Shown in pieces: positions 6,902-12,695 of a stretch of 12,795 bases of DNA. The DNA is taken from assembly GCA_017481325.1 (NCBI GenBank), contig JAFUPG010000068.1:1-12795 (forward strand), in the 5' to 3' direction. Origin of the DNA: Oscillospiraceae bacterium. GTDB lineage: Bacteria > Bacillota_A > Clostridia > Oscillospirales > Oscillospiraceae. The notes below the pieces were generated by a model, which had not been told where the DNA came from, ran no database searches, and saw nothing but the letters and a program-made list of their open reading frames with translations. Position 1 is the stretch's first letter. The number at the start of each line of letters is the position of its first letter. A program made the translations under genes and the position numbers.

Positions 6902-7708
6902 ATGAAGACGATCAAACGGTATTTGCGCCTGTATCGGGCGCTGATTTCCCAGTTTTTCAAGATGGTACTGCAGTCCAAGGTGGACTTTTTAATGGGGCTC
7001 TTCGGCTTCTTCTTCACCCAAGTGGCAGGTCTGCTGTTCCTCTACCTGGTATTTGAGCAGATCCCCGACCTCCGGGGCTGGACCCTGGGGCAGCTGATCT
7101 TCATCTACGGTTTTGCCCAGATCCCCCGTGGCATTGACCATCTGTTCACGGACAATATCTGGCTGGTGGCCTGGCGGCTGGTGATCAACGGCGACTTTGA
7201 TCGCTATATGCTCCGCCCCATGAATGTGTTTTTCCAGATCATAGCGGAGAAGCTGCAGCCCGATGCCTTGGGCGAATTGCTGGTGGGCATCATTCTGGTG
7301 GTCTACTCGGCGGTAAAGGGCGTGGTGGTTGTGGATGCGCTGCATATTGCCCTTTTCGTGGTGTCTGTTTTTGCAGGCGCTCTGATCTACACCTCCATCA
7401 AGCTGCTTTTCGCCTCCATCGCCTTCTGGACGAAGCGGTCGGGGCCCTTCCTGCAGCTGGCCTATGAGCTGTCCAATTTTGCCAAGTATCCCACGGAGAT
7501 CTATCACAAGCTGCTGCGCTTTGTCATTACCTGGATCATTCCCTTCGGCTTTGTGGCCTATCTGCCTGCGAGCTATTTCCTGGGCGCAGGCAGCGGAAAT
7601 CACATTGCGGTCATCGGTATCGAGTGCGCAATTGCGGTCATTTTCTGGTTTGTGGCCTACGGTGTGTTCAAAAAAGGCTTGAAAAGCTACGAAAGTGCCG
7701 GAAATTAG
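6902..7708 (+). CDS. ABC-2 exporter permease (COG3694/DUF990 type)
   Basis: The second membrane subunit, 268 residues. Spans lie at about 27-51, 61-80, 122-143, 145-173, 203-228 and 233-255. Diagnostic stretches are GDFDRYMLRPMNVFFQ (97-112) and FAKYPTEIYHKLLRF (193-207), followed by a membrane segment ending PFGFVAYLPASYFLG; these resemble the DUF990/ABC-2 family that sits next to COG4586 ATPases. GGAGGT 6 nt before the ATG overlaps the stop of the first permease. There is no terminator between this stop and the promoter at 7711, so exporter transcripts probably run on to the hairpin at 7883-7929. Confidence 0.88.
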   Translation: MKTIKRYLRLYRALISQFFKMVLQSKVDFLMGLFGFFFTQVAGLLFLYLVFEQIPDLRGWTLGQLIFIYGFAQIPRGIDHLFTDNIWLVAWRLVINGDFDRYMLRPMNVFFQIIAEKLQPDALGELLVGIILVVYSAVKGVVVVDALHIALFVVSVFAGALIYTSIKLLFASIAFWTKRSGPFLQLAYELSNFAKYPTEIYHKLLRFVITWIIPFGFVAYLPASYFLGAGSGNHIAVIGIECAIAVIFWFVAYGVFKKGLKSYESAGN

Positions 7709-7710
7709 CC

Positions 7711-7739
7711 TTGACAAAGGCAAAATGCGGGTGTATAAT
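7711..7739 (+). promoter_or_regulatory. Consensus sigma-A promoter
   Basis: -35 TTGACA (7711-7716), 17-nt spacer, -10 TATAAT (7734-7739). Both boxes and the spacing are fully consensus, making this the strongest promoter in the window. It starts 2 nt after the stop codon of the second permease. The first product downstream is a 30-codon ORF, not a large gene. Expected start of transcription is near 7746. Confidence 0.88.
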
Positions 7740-7766
7740 GCGAAAAAATCCAAAGGAGTGTTGACA

Positions 7767-7859
7767 ATGCTTGCGATCCGTTCTAACGTATCTCATACTT
7801 GGCCCGTTGAGCCTATGTACGGCAACGGGTCGGCATTGCCATACGCTTTTTTCGGGTGA
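7767..7859 (+). CDS. Small 30-residue ORF with strong RBS (unknown)
   Basis: Not a family I recognise. The ATG at 7767 has AAAGGAG (7752-7758) at an ideal 8-nt spacing and lies about 20 nt downstream of the predicted start from the consensus promoter at 7711-7739. The peptide starts MLAIRSNVSHTW and ends PYAFFG. It has one tryptophan, no cysteine, no run of one amino acid, no signal peptide and only weak hydrophobicity. The coding sequence overlaps two mutually exclusive hairpins (7803-7829 and 7817-7844), the second followed by T6. It could be a true small protein, a leader peptide of an attenuator, or a chance frame within a structured small RNA. No gene follows before the 7883-7929 terminator. 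Confidence 0.5.
   Translation: MLAIRSNVSHTWPVEPMYGNGSALPYAFFG
7803..7852 (+). promoter_or_regulatory. Overlapping alternative hairpins, attenuator-like
   Basis: Hairpin 1: cccgttg (7803-7809) pairs with caacggg (7823-7829), extendable by flanking GC and wobble pairs. Hairpin 2: gta-c-ggcaa (7817-7825) pairs with ttgcc-a-tac (7836-7844) with one mismatch, and is followed by gc and T6 (7847-7852). They share 7821-7829, so only one can form. Hairpin 2 is terminator-like and hairpin 1 would prevent it. Alternatively, 7746-7852 is a roughly 107-nt small RNA ending at hairpin 2. Confidence 0.4.
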
Positions 7860-7882
7860 ACTCCACCCCCAAAAGAAACAAA

Positions 7883-7935
7883 AAGCAGTGCAGGCCGAAC
7901 CCCAAAAAAGAGTTCCGCCTGCACTGCTTCTGTTT
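7883..7935. terminator. Strong hairpin terminator
   Basis: aagcagtgcaggc (7883-7895) pairs perfectly with gcctgcactgctt (7917-7929); an inner gaac/gttc (7897-7900, 7912-7915) extends the stem. On the plus strand it is followed by a moderately T-rich tail (ctgttta). On the minus strand the tail is richer (tttttgtttctttt). It most likely ends the exporter/leader transcript. No minus-strand gene upstream needs it. Confidence 0.75.
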
Positions 7936-7961
7936 ATCTAAGTACGCTAAGGGGAAATTGA

Positions 7962-8200
7962 TCTTAGGAACGAATAACTAACGACTGATAGTGAATAACT
8001 GAGGTATAAACTATACGCCAATTGATTTGAAATAGAGTCAAATAGATGTTTATCGGTGAGGCTAAGGACTAATAACTAAGAACGAATAACTGAGGTATCG
8101 GCTCCGCCGATGAATTAAAATCCGTGCCGAAGGCACACCTCAGTTTTTAGTCCTTAGCTGTTAGTTATTAGTTCATAAACAGAGCGACAAATTTCCTCGA
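7962..8200. repeat. Nested palindromic repeat (copy B): two left arms, two right arms
   Basis: First left arm at about 7962-8057: a ctta-gga-acgaataact block, hairpin gtata-aac-tatac (8004-8016), then tcaaatagatgtttatcgg. Second left arm from about 8060: ctaaggactaataactaag, then hairpin atcggc-tcc-gccgat (8097-8111). Right arm: hairpin gtgcc-gaa-ggcac (8124-8136), then acctcagtttttagtcctta and ttagttattagtt to 8172. A second right arm begins with cgacaaatttcc (8185-8196) and is cut short. The whole forms a large imperfect palindrome. It separates the 7883-7935 terminator from the methyltransferase operon; I see no convincing promoter in it. Confidence 0.75.
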
Positions 8201-8225
8201 ACCCACAGCATAGGAGGTATATACC

Positions 8226-9038
8226 ATGGAAACCCTGACCGCATTGACCCAATATTACAACAGCTACGATGAGAACAGCCGTCTGGACTCCCGTCGGGGG
8301 CAGGTGGAGTTTCTCACCACCCTCCGCTATATTGAGAAATACCTCCGCCCCGGTATGCGTGTGCTGGAGATCGGCGCCGCCACCGGCCGTTACAGCCACT
8401 ACCTTGCCCGTCAGGGCTACCGGGTGGATGCGGTGGAGCTGGTGGAGCATAATATTGAGATCTTCAAGGCAAATACCCAGCCCGAGGAGAACATCACCGT
8501 CACCCGGGGCGATGCCAAGGATCTCTCCGCTTTTGCAGACGACACCTACGACATCACCCTCCTTTTGGGCCCCATGTACCACCTGTTCACGGAGGAAGAC
8601 AAGCTCCAAGCCCTCTCCGAGGCCATCCGTGTGACCAAACCCGGCGGCCTGATCTACGCCGCCTACTGCATGGGCGATGCCTCCATTCTGCTCTACGGCT
8701 TCGGCCGGGGAGAGATCCACAATATCATCCGGGACTGCATGCTGGATCCCGTGACCTTTGAGACCTTCTCCCGGCCCTGGGACATCTTCGAACTGGTGCG
8801 CAAGGAGGAGATCGATGCCCTCCGCAGCCATTTTCCCGTGACCCAGCTCCACCTCCTTGCCACCGACGGCTATTCCAACCACATGCGACAGACCCTCCAG
8901 GAGATGGACGAGGAGACCTATGCCCTCTATCTCCGCTACCACTTCGCCACCTGCGAACGGGTAGAGCTTCTGGGCTACTCCAACCACACCTTAGACGTTT
9001 TCCGAAAGGAGGCTCCCCATGCTCTTACAGGAATTTGA
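8226..9038 (+). CDS. Class I SAM-dependent methyltransferase
   Basis: Transfers a methyl group from S-adenosylmethionine; the acceptor is not evident. The 270 residues have the Rossmann-type fold: motif I VLEIGAATGRYSHYL (46-60) binds SAM, the acidic residue after strand 2 is E71 (VDAVELVEHN), GDAKDL (95-100) precedes strand 4, and YDITLLLGPMYHL (108-120) is motif IV. A post-motif KPGGLIYAAY (138-147) follows. The first 40 residues and the C-terminal 120 are the likely substrate-binding parts and show no signature of an rRNA or quinone enzyme. The ATG has AGGAGGT 7 nt upstream. It is the first gene of a four-ORF operon; its last 20 nt overlap the next ORF. Confidence 0.88.
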   Translation: METLTALTQYYNSYDENSRLDSRRGQVEFLTTLRYIEKYLRPGMRVLEIGAATGRYSHYLARQGYRVDAVELVEHNIEIFKANTQPEENITVTRGDAKDLSAFADDTYDITLLLGPMYHLFTEEDKLQALSEAIRVTKPGGLIYAAYCMGDASILLYGFGRGEIHNIIRDCMLDPVTFETFSRPWDIFELVRKEEIDALRSHFPVTQLHLLATDGYSNHMRQTLQEMDEETYALYLRYHFATCERVELLGYSNHTLDVFRKEAPHALTGI

Positions 9039-9228
9039 CCCCGCAAAGCGGGCGGTCATCAATCCGGATCAGATGTTTCATCTGATCCCAAATTTTCCGG
9101 AAACCATGGTCAGCATTTTCTCCCACCAGCTGTTTGATAAAATCCTGGAATTCTTAGGTGGGGAGAAGATCGCCCTCCTGGCCTTTGAACTGGCCTGCCG
9201 CATGGAGGAGGAAGAAACATGCAGCTGA
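9019..9228 (+). pseudogene. Probable N-terminal remnant of a nucleoside phosphorylase
   Basis: A 69-residue ORF. Residues 1-52 (EFDP, AVINPDQ, IPNFPETMVSIFS, LFDKILEF) resemble the N-terminus of the nucleoside phosphorylase family common in Clostridia, whose members are normally about 250 residues. After GGEKIALL the resemblance stops, and a short acidic tail ends at 9228. The catalytic region is absent in all three frames downstream, where the next gene begins. It keeps a good RBS (AAAGGAGG before the ATG), overlaps the methyltransferase by 20 nt and the next gene by 10 nt, so it is still translated in register with the operon. An internal deletion is the simplest explanation. It could instead be an independent small protein. 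The family call is from memory of related sequences. Confidence 0.5.
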
Positions 9229-9689
9229 TCCGAGCCACGGAGGCCGATGCGGAGCGGATTTGCCGCCTGCAGCAGCTGGCCTTTGCAGCCCTTTTGGAAA
9301 AATATCAGGACGGCGATCTCAATCCGGCCAAGGAGAGTACGGAGCGGATTCGGCAGAAGCTACGGCAGCCGGAGACCCGTTATTATTTCATCGAGGCAGA
9401 AGGGAAAACGGTGGGCGGCATCCGTGTGGTCGTGCCCATGGATCACCGACCCAAGCGGATCTCGCCCCTGTTCATCCTCCCGGAATTCCGGGGCAGAGGC
9501 TATGCACAGCAGGCGATCCTTCTGGCAGAGCAGCGCCACGGCGCAGACCACTGGAGTCTGGACACTATTTTACAGGAGCCGGGGCTCAGCCATCTTTACG
9601 AGAAAATGGGCTACCGCAAAACCGGAAAAACCAAGGTCATCAACGACAAAATGACCCTGGTATTCTACGAAAAGGAGAACACCCTATGA
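9219..9689 (+). CDS. GNAT acetyltransferase
   Basis: Acetyl-CoA-dependent N-acetyltransferase of unknown acceptor, 156 residues. It opens with the typical IRATEADAERICRLQ (4-18), has a central beta-sheet (GKTVGGIRVVVP, 62-73), and the acetyl-CoA loop motif LFILPEFRGRGYAQQAI (84-100) with R-G-R-G-Y-A at 91-96. LYEKMGYRKTGKT (126-138) is the conserved end of the fold. Start ATG 9219 has AGGAGG about 7 nt upstream and lies inside the end of the previous ORF. The stop overlaps the next start (ATGA). Tight overlap in a run of four ORFs implies cotranscription and coupling. Confidence 0.88.
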   Translation: MQLIRATEADAERICRLQQLAFAALLEKYQDGDLNPAKESTERIRQKLRQPETRYYFIEAEGKTVGGIRVVVPMDHRPKRISPLFILPEFRGRGYAQQAILLAEQRHGADHWSLDTILQEPGLSHLYEKMGYRKTGKTKVINDKMTLVFYEKENTL

Positions 9690-10159
9690 CCATCACCGCC
9701 CGAAGATTTCAGCCTGCCGATGCCGAGGTGGTGTCACAACTGATCTGTCATACCCTCCAAATCACCAATGCCGCCGACTATAACCCGGAAGAACTGGCAG
9801 AGGTGGCCGCAAGCCTCTCTCCGGAGAAGCTTCTGTGGCGGGCGACGTGGATGCACTTCTATGTCTTCTGCCACGGGAAAACCATGGTGGGCTGCGGCGC
9901 TGTGGGGCCTTATTGGGACAAGACCGACGAGTGCAGCTTTTTCAATATCTTCGTCCTGCCGGAGTACCAGGGTAGAGGGGTGGGCAGCAAAATCATCGAA
10001 ACACTGGAAAAAGACGAACTCTTTCTGCGCTGCAAACGGGCAGAGATCCCAGCTTCCCTCACCGCCGTGAATTTCTACCGCAAATTCGGCTATGACTACA
10101 AAAACGGCATCACCACGCCCGACGAAGAAAAACTCTACCGTCTGGAGAAACATCGCTAA
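9686..10159 (+). CDS. GNAT acetyltransferase
   Basis: A second acetyltransferase, 157 residues, only distantly similar to its neighbour, so not a recent duplicate. Motifs: ARRFQPADAEVVSQL (5-19) at the start, FFNIFVLPEYQGRGVGSKII (85-104) with Q-G-R-G-V-G as the acetyl-CoA loop, and LTAVNFYRKFGYDYKNG (125-141) as the C-terminal helix and strand. ATG at 9686 overlaps the previous stop (ATGA), with AAGGAG about 9 nt upstream. The same frame is open upstream to 9158 but only antisense-like or shadow sequence of the previous genes lies there. A bidirectional terminator follows the stop. Confidence 0.88.
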   Translation: MTITARRFQPADAEVVSQLICHTLQITNAADYNPEELAEVAASLSPEKLLWRATWMHFYVFCHGKTMVGCGAVGPYWDKTDECSFFNIFVLPEYQGRGVGSKIIETLEKDELFLRCKRAEIPASLTAVNFYRKFGYDYKNGITTPDEEKLYRLEKHR

Positions 10160-10203
10160 AAAACGGAGACACTTCCTCAAAAGGAAGCTGTCTCCGTTTT
10201 TTG
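10158..10203. terminator. Bidirectional terminator between operon and small minus-strand ORF
   Basis: acggagac (10163-10170) pairs with gtctccgt (10190-10197), capped by cttcct/aggaag (10172-10177, 10182-10187) with a caaa loop and a small internal bulge. The stem is flanked by A6 and T6, so it can stop transcription from both sides. Confidence 0.9.
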
Positions 10204-10296
10204 TCAAAAGAATCTGTCCTTCAGCCGGCTGAAAAAGCCACGTTTTTTGGGCTGCGGAGGGTTTTCCAGCAGTTGCCGCTCGTACTCCAGATCCAT
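10204..10296 (-). CDS. Tiny ORF, small protein or 3' gene remnant
   Basis: Thirty codons on the minus strand, from ATG 10296 to TGA 10204, ending directly at the shared terminator. The peptide has an acidic N-terminal half (MDLEYERQLLE), a proline-rich hinge and a strongly basic aromatic tail (KKRGFFSRLKDRFF). The tail looks like a natural protein C-terminus. No RBS precedes the ATG, and an in-frame stop lies 2 codons upstream. A minus-strand -35/-10 pair (TTGCTC, 17 nt, TATAGT with extended TG) ends only 2 nt before the ATG, too close to serve it. It may be the tail of a lost gene. Confidence 0.35.
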   Translation of the reverse strand: MDLEYERQLLENPPQPKKRGFFSRLKDRFF

Positions 10297-10333
10297 CGAC
10301 TATACCATAAATCAGTAATTTGAGCAAGCGGTC

Positions 10334-10362
10334 TTTCCGATTTTCAAAATCTATGCTATAAT
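10334..10362 (+). promoter_or_regulatory. Promoter of HD/tocopherol-cyclase-like operon, extended -10
   Basis: -10 TATAAT (10357-10362) with TG one base upstream (TGCTATAAT). The hexamer 17 nt upstream, TTTCCG (10334-10339), is a weak -35. Transcription would start near 10369, just before AAGGTGA (10372-10378), the RBS of the HD gene. Confidence 0.7.
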
Positions 10363-10382
10363 GGTAGCAAGAAGGTGATACT

Positions 10383-10829
10383 ATGATCTACACAGAGAAG
10401 ACAAAGCTGGCCATGAAGCTCTGCTTCGAGGCCCATAAGAACCAGCGGGACAAGAGTGGCCTGCCCTATGTGCACCACCCCTTCCATCTGGCGGAGCAGA
10501 TGACGGACGAGACGACCACCATTGTGGCGCTGCTCCACGATGTCATGGAGGATACACCCTATACCGCCGAAGATCTGGCAAAAGCAGGATTCTCCGAGGA
10601 GGTGCTGCAGGCGCTGCAGCTGTTGACCCACGATCCCGCCGTACCCTATATGGACTATGTGCTGAAAATCCGGGATCATCCCATTGCCCGTCAGGTCAAG
10701 CTGGCAGATCTGCGCCACAATTCCGACCTGACACGGCTGGACGATGTGGATGCCGGGGCATTGCAGCGGGTAGAAAAATACCGTCAGGCCATGGCGCTGC
10801 TGAACGGCAGCGAGAAACAGGAGGGCTAA
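10383..10829 (+). CDS. HD-domain protein, small (p)ppGpp-hydrolase-like
   Basis: A stand-alone HD domain of 148 residues, related to the hydrolase half of RelA/SpoT and to Mesh1-type small alarmone hydrolases, which remove pyrophosphate from (p)ppGpp. Metal-site residues are in order: H32 (VHHPFHLA), H52-D53 (ALLHDVMED), and D109 in KLADLRHNSDL. E56-D57 match the catalytic ED of SpoT-type hydrolases. No synthetase or TGS domain follows, so any activity is hydrolytic. KLADLRHN replaces the usual KLADRxHN, a small departure near the active site. It could instead act on another nucleotide. The start has AAGGTGA 4 nt upstream; its last codons carry the RBS of the next gene. Confidence 0.85.
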   Translation: MIYTEKTKLAMKLCFEAHKNQRDKSGLPYVHHPFHLAEQMTDETTTIVALLHDVMEDTPYTAEDLAKAGFSEEVLQALQLLTHDPAVPYMDYVLKIRDHPIARQVKLADLRHNSDLTRLDDVDAGALQRVEKYRQAMALLNGSEKQEG

Positions 10830-10831
10830 GG

Positions 10832-11956
10832 ATGTTCAACAAGCATGATATTTCCCGAAATGCTTGCCAGCTTTTTGGTGGCCAGGCCAAATGCGGCTAT
10901 GACTGGTGGTGGCACTCCTTCACCGGCCGTCATGCCGAGAGCGGTGAGGAGAAGGCTTTTTTCATAGAATTTTTTGTCTGCAATCCTGCTCACGGGGGCA
11001 AGGCGCCCATTTTCGGCCAATTGCCCGAAAACCGTGCCAAGGGCATCCGTCCCTCTTATCTTATGGTCAAAGCCGGTGCCTGGGGTGAGGACGCTGCTCA
11101 GCTCCACCGTTTCTTCGGCTGGGAGGAGGCGCAGGTCTCCTTTGGCGTACCATTTTCCGTAGAGGCTGCAGACTGCCTCTGCACGGAAACGGAATTGCGA
11201 GGCTCTGTCAAGGTTTTCGAAGAGGCTGCGGCAGCGCACCCGGAGTATCTCTGTCAGGCCGGTGAAATGCGCTGGGATCTGAAGGTGGAGAAAAAGACCG
11301 CCTTTCATGTGGGCTTTGGCGCAAGCAAGCTCTTCCGCAAGCTCCAGCTTTTCCGTATGTTCTGGCACGCCGAGGGTATGAAAACCGCCTACAGCGGCGA
11401 AGTATGGTGGAGAGGGGAGAAGTACATCATCCGCCCCGAAACCTGCTACGGCTACGCTGATAAGAACTGGGGCAAGGATTTTACTTCCCCCTGGGTCTGG
11501 CTGTCCTCCAACCATCTGACCAGCAAATTGACGGGAAAGCAGCTCCATGACAGTGTCTTTGATATCGGCGGCGGTTGTCCCCAGATCGGCCCCATTGCGT
11601 TAAAACGCAAGCTCCTGTCCGCCTACTGGCACGAGGGCAAGGCCTATGAGTTCAATTTCTCCAAATTCTGGACCTTCACCCGTACCAAATTTGACTGTTG
11701 GGAGACGGAAACGGAAATCATCTGGCACGTGGAGCAGAGAACCTGGCGCAACCGCATGGTTACGGATATCACCTGCCAAAAGAAGGATATGCTCCTGGTG
11801 AACTACGAAGCTCCCGACGGCCGAAAGCGGCACAACCGCCTGTGGAACGGCGGCAACGGCTGCGGCACGGTGCGGCTCTACCGGGGCGGCAAGCTCATAG
11901 ATGAAGTCCTCTGCGAAAACGTCGGCTGCGAATACGGCGAATACGACCCGGAATAA
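10832..11956 (+). CDS. Tocopherol-cyclase-like protein
   Basis: A 374-residue protein resembling the tocopherol cyclase-like family (Pfam Tocopherol_cycl), a lipocalin-type double beta-barrel related to CrtC-like enzymes. Seen here: WWWHSFTG (25-32) and EEKAFFIEFFVCNP (39-52) at the start, and YADKNWGKDFTSPWVWLSS (208-226), which matches the conserved E/D-KNWG..W.W segment of plant VTE1. It has no signal peptide or membrane segment, so it is cytosolic or loosely attached. Clostridia do not make tocopherol, so the real ligand or reaction is unknown. ATG at 10832 has AGGAGGG 6 nt upstream, overlapping the HD gene's stop; the pair is likely coupled. No clear terminator follows. Confidence 0.78.
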   Translation: MFNKHDISRNACQLFGGQAKCGYDWWWHSFTGRHAESGEEKAFFIEFFVCNPAHGGKAPIFGQLPENRAKGIRPSYLMVKAGAWGEDAAQLHRFFGWEEAQVSFGVPFSVEAADCLCTETELRGSVKVFEEAAAAHPEYLCQAGEMRWDLKVEKKTAFHVGFGASKLFRKLQLFRMFWHAEGMKTAYSGEVWWRGEKYIIRPETCYGYADKNWGKDFTSPWVWLSSNHLTSKLTGKQLHDSVFDIGGGCPQIGPIALKRKLLSAYWHEGKAYEFNFSKFWTFTRTKFDCWETETEIIWHVEQRTWRNRMVTDITCQKKDMLLVNYEAPDGRKRHNRLWNGGNGCGTVRLYRGGKLIDEVLCENVGCEYGEYDPE

Positions 11957-12035
11957 GACAGCACCTGAGTATGGAACAGAGACTTAGGATTCAGGGAGAA
12001 TAGCGGAAACCAATCACATATGACGGATGTACGGT

Positions 12036-12180
12036 CTCCGCAGATGGATCTGAAGCAGCGTCAAATAGATGTTTGTCGGTGAGCTGATGGCTAAGGACTA
12101 ATGGCTAAGAACTAATAACTGAGGTATCGGCTCCGCAGATGGATCTGAAGCAGAGTCAAATAGATATTTGTCGAACAGTT
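12036..12180 (+). repeat. Tandem left arms of palindromic repeat (copy C)
   Basis: ctccgcagatggatctgaag occurs at 12036 and again at 12131, a period of 95. Each unit continues into a tcaaatagatgtttgtcg-like block (12061, 12157). The block between them, ctaaggactaatggctaaga (12091-12110) and actaataactgaggtatcgg, matches copy B. The hairpin atcggc-tcc-gcagat has one mismatch. These units face the right arms at 12434-12657. Confidence 0.75.
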
Positions 12181-12233
12181 GGATGTACCACCAAAACCTC
12201 ATTGCCAAAAGAGGAACAGGCTACCGAAAAGCC

Positions 12234-12367
12234 ATGTCATTGCGAGGAGGCATTTATGCCGACGTGGCAATCTGTTCTCTAAATGTTTCGAATATATGGG
12301 AATTTGGTGCAAAACGGAGGCTTTATGAATACAGATTGCCACGGCCACAAGTGGCCTCGCAATGACA
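12234..12367. repeat. 134-bp palindromic element (tcattgcgagg family)
   Basis: Outer arms atgtcattgcgagg (12234-12247) and cctcgcaatgacat (12354-12367) are exact complements, as are inner arms cgtggcaatctgt (12263-12275) and acagattgccacg (12331-12343). Between outer and inner arms each side has its own small hairpin, ggcat-tt-atgcc (12249-12260) and gccac-aa-gtggc (12344-12355), unrelated in sequence. The 55-nt centre is unique. The outer text resembles a palindromic repeat found between genes in many bacterial phyla (recollection, not searched). No transposase; MITE-like. Confidence 0.8.
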
Positions 12368-12433
12368 TTGCGTAATATGAAACCTTACTCATAGCCCGAG
12401 ATCCTTCCTGATACGGGCGGCTTTGGTTGCGGG

Positions 12434-12657
12434 AAACAGACCGACAAATTCCTGTTTGACAGTCTAAATATTCAAAATCCGTGCCGAAGGCACACCCCCA
12501 GTTTTTAGTCCTTAGCACTTAGTTATTAGTTCCCAAACAGACCGGCAAATTTCTGTTTGACGGCATATATTCCAAATCCGTGCCGCAGGCACACCTCAGT
12601 TTTTAGTCCTTAGCTGTTAGCTATTAGTTTCTAAACAGACCGACAAATTCCTGTTTA
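12434..12657 (-). repeat. Tandem right arms of palindromic repeat (copy C)
   Basis: aaacaga marks unit starts at 12434, 12535 and 12633, giving periods of 101 and 98. Each full unit has a ccgRcaaattcctgtttga-like block, the hairpin gtgcc-gaa-ggcac or gtgcc-gca-ggcac, then agtttttagtccttagc and ttagttattagtt. The third unit breaks off near 12657-12663, where sequence next to the transposase gene begins. The repeats are oriented opposite to 12036-12180. Confidence 0.78.
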
Positions 12658-12695
12658 GGCTATCGGCTTTAAGCAGCTGGCCACAAAATATGGTG

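Larger units (their letters stand above)
11957..12695. other. Gene-free region of nested repeats
   Basis: No protein gene is supported. Two left-arm repeat units (about 12036-12180), an unrelated 134-bp palindrome (12234-12367), a 66-nt unique stretch and two and a quarter right-arm units (12434-12657) fill most of it. The remainder (11957-12030, 12181-12233) shows nothing recognisable. Small open frames at 12168-12365 and 12279-12518 fall within the palindromes and are not genes. Confidence 0.7.

Noticed and set aside
6037..7753. Long minus-strand open frames opposite the permease genes (6037-7017, 6989-7753)
   Set aside because: They are histidine/glutamine/aspartate-rich mirror translations of hydrophobic membrane segments, with no RBS or family resemblance.
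9158..9685. Long open frame upstream of the second plus-strand GNAT, giving a 333-residue reading
   Set aside because: It is the alternative frame of the preceding GNAT gene, with low-complexity arginine/glycine/proline-rich translation and no motif; the true gene begins at the ATGA overlap at 9686.
10826..11548. 240-codon minus-strand frame opposite the tocopherol-cyclase-like gene
   Set aside because: The plus-strand gene has an RBS, operon context and clear motifs; the antisense frame has none.
12234..12367. CRISPR-like or terminator interpretation of the palindromic element
   Set aside because: There is one palindrome with a 55-nt unique centre, no spacer-repeat periodicity, and no T run following the stem.
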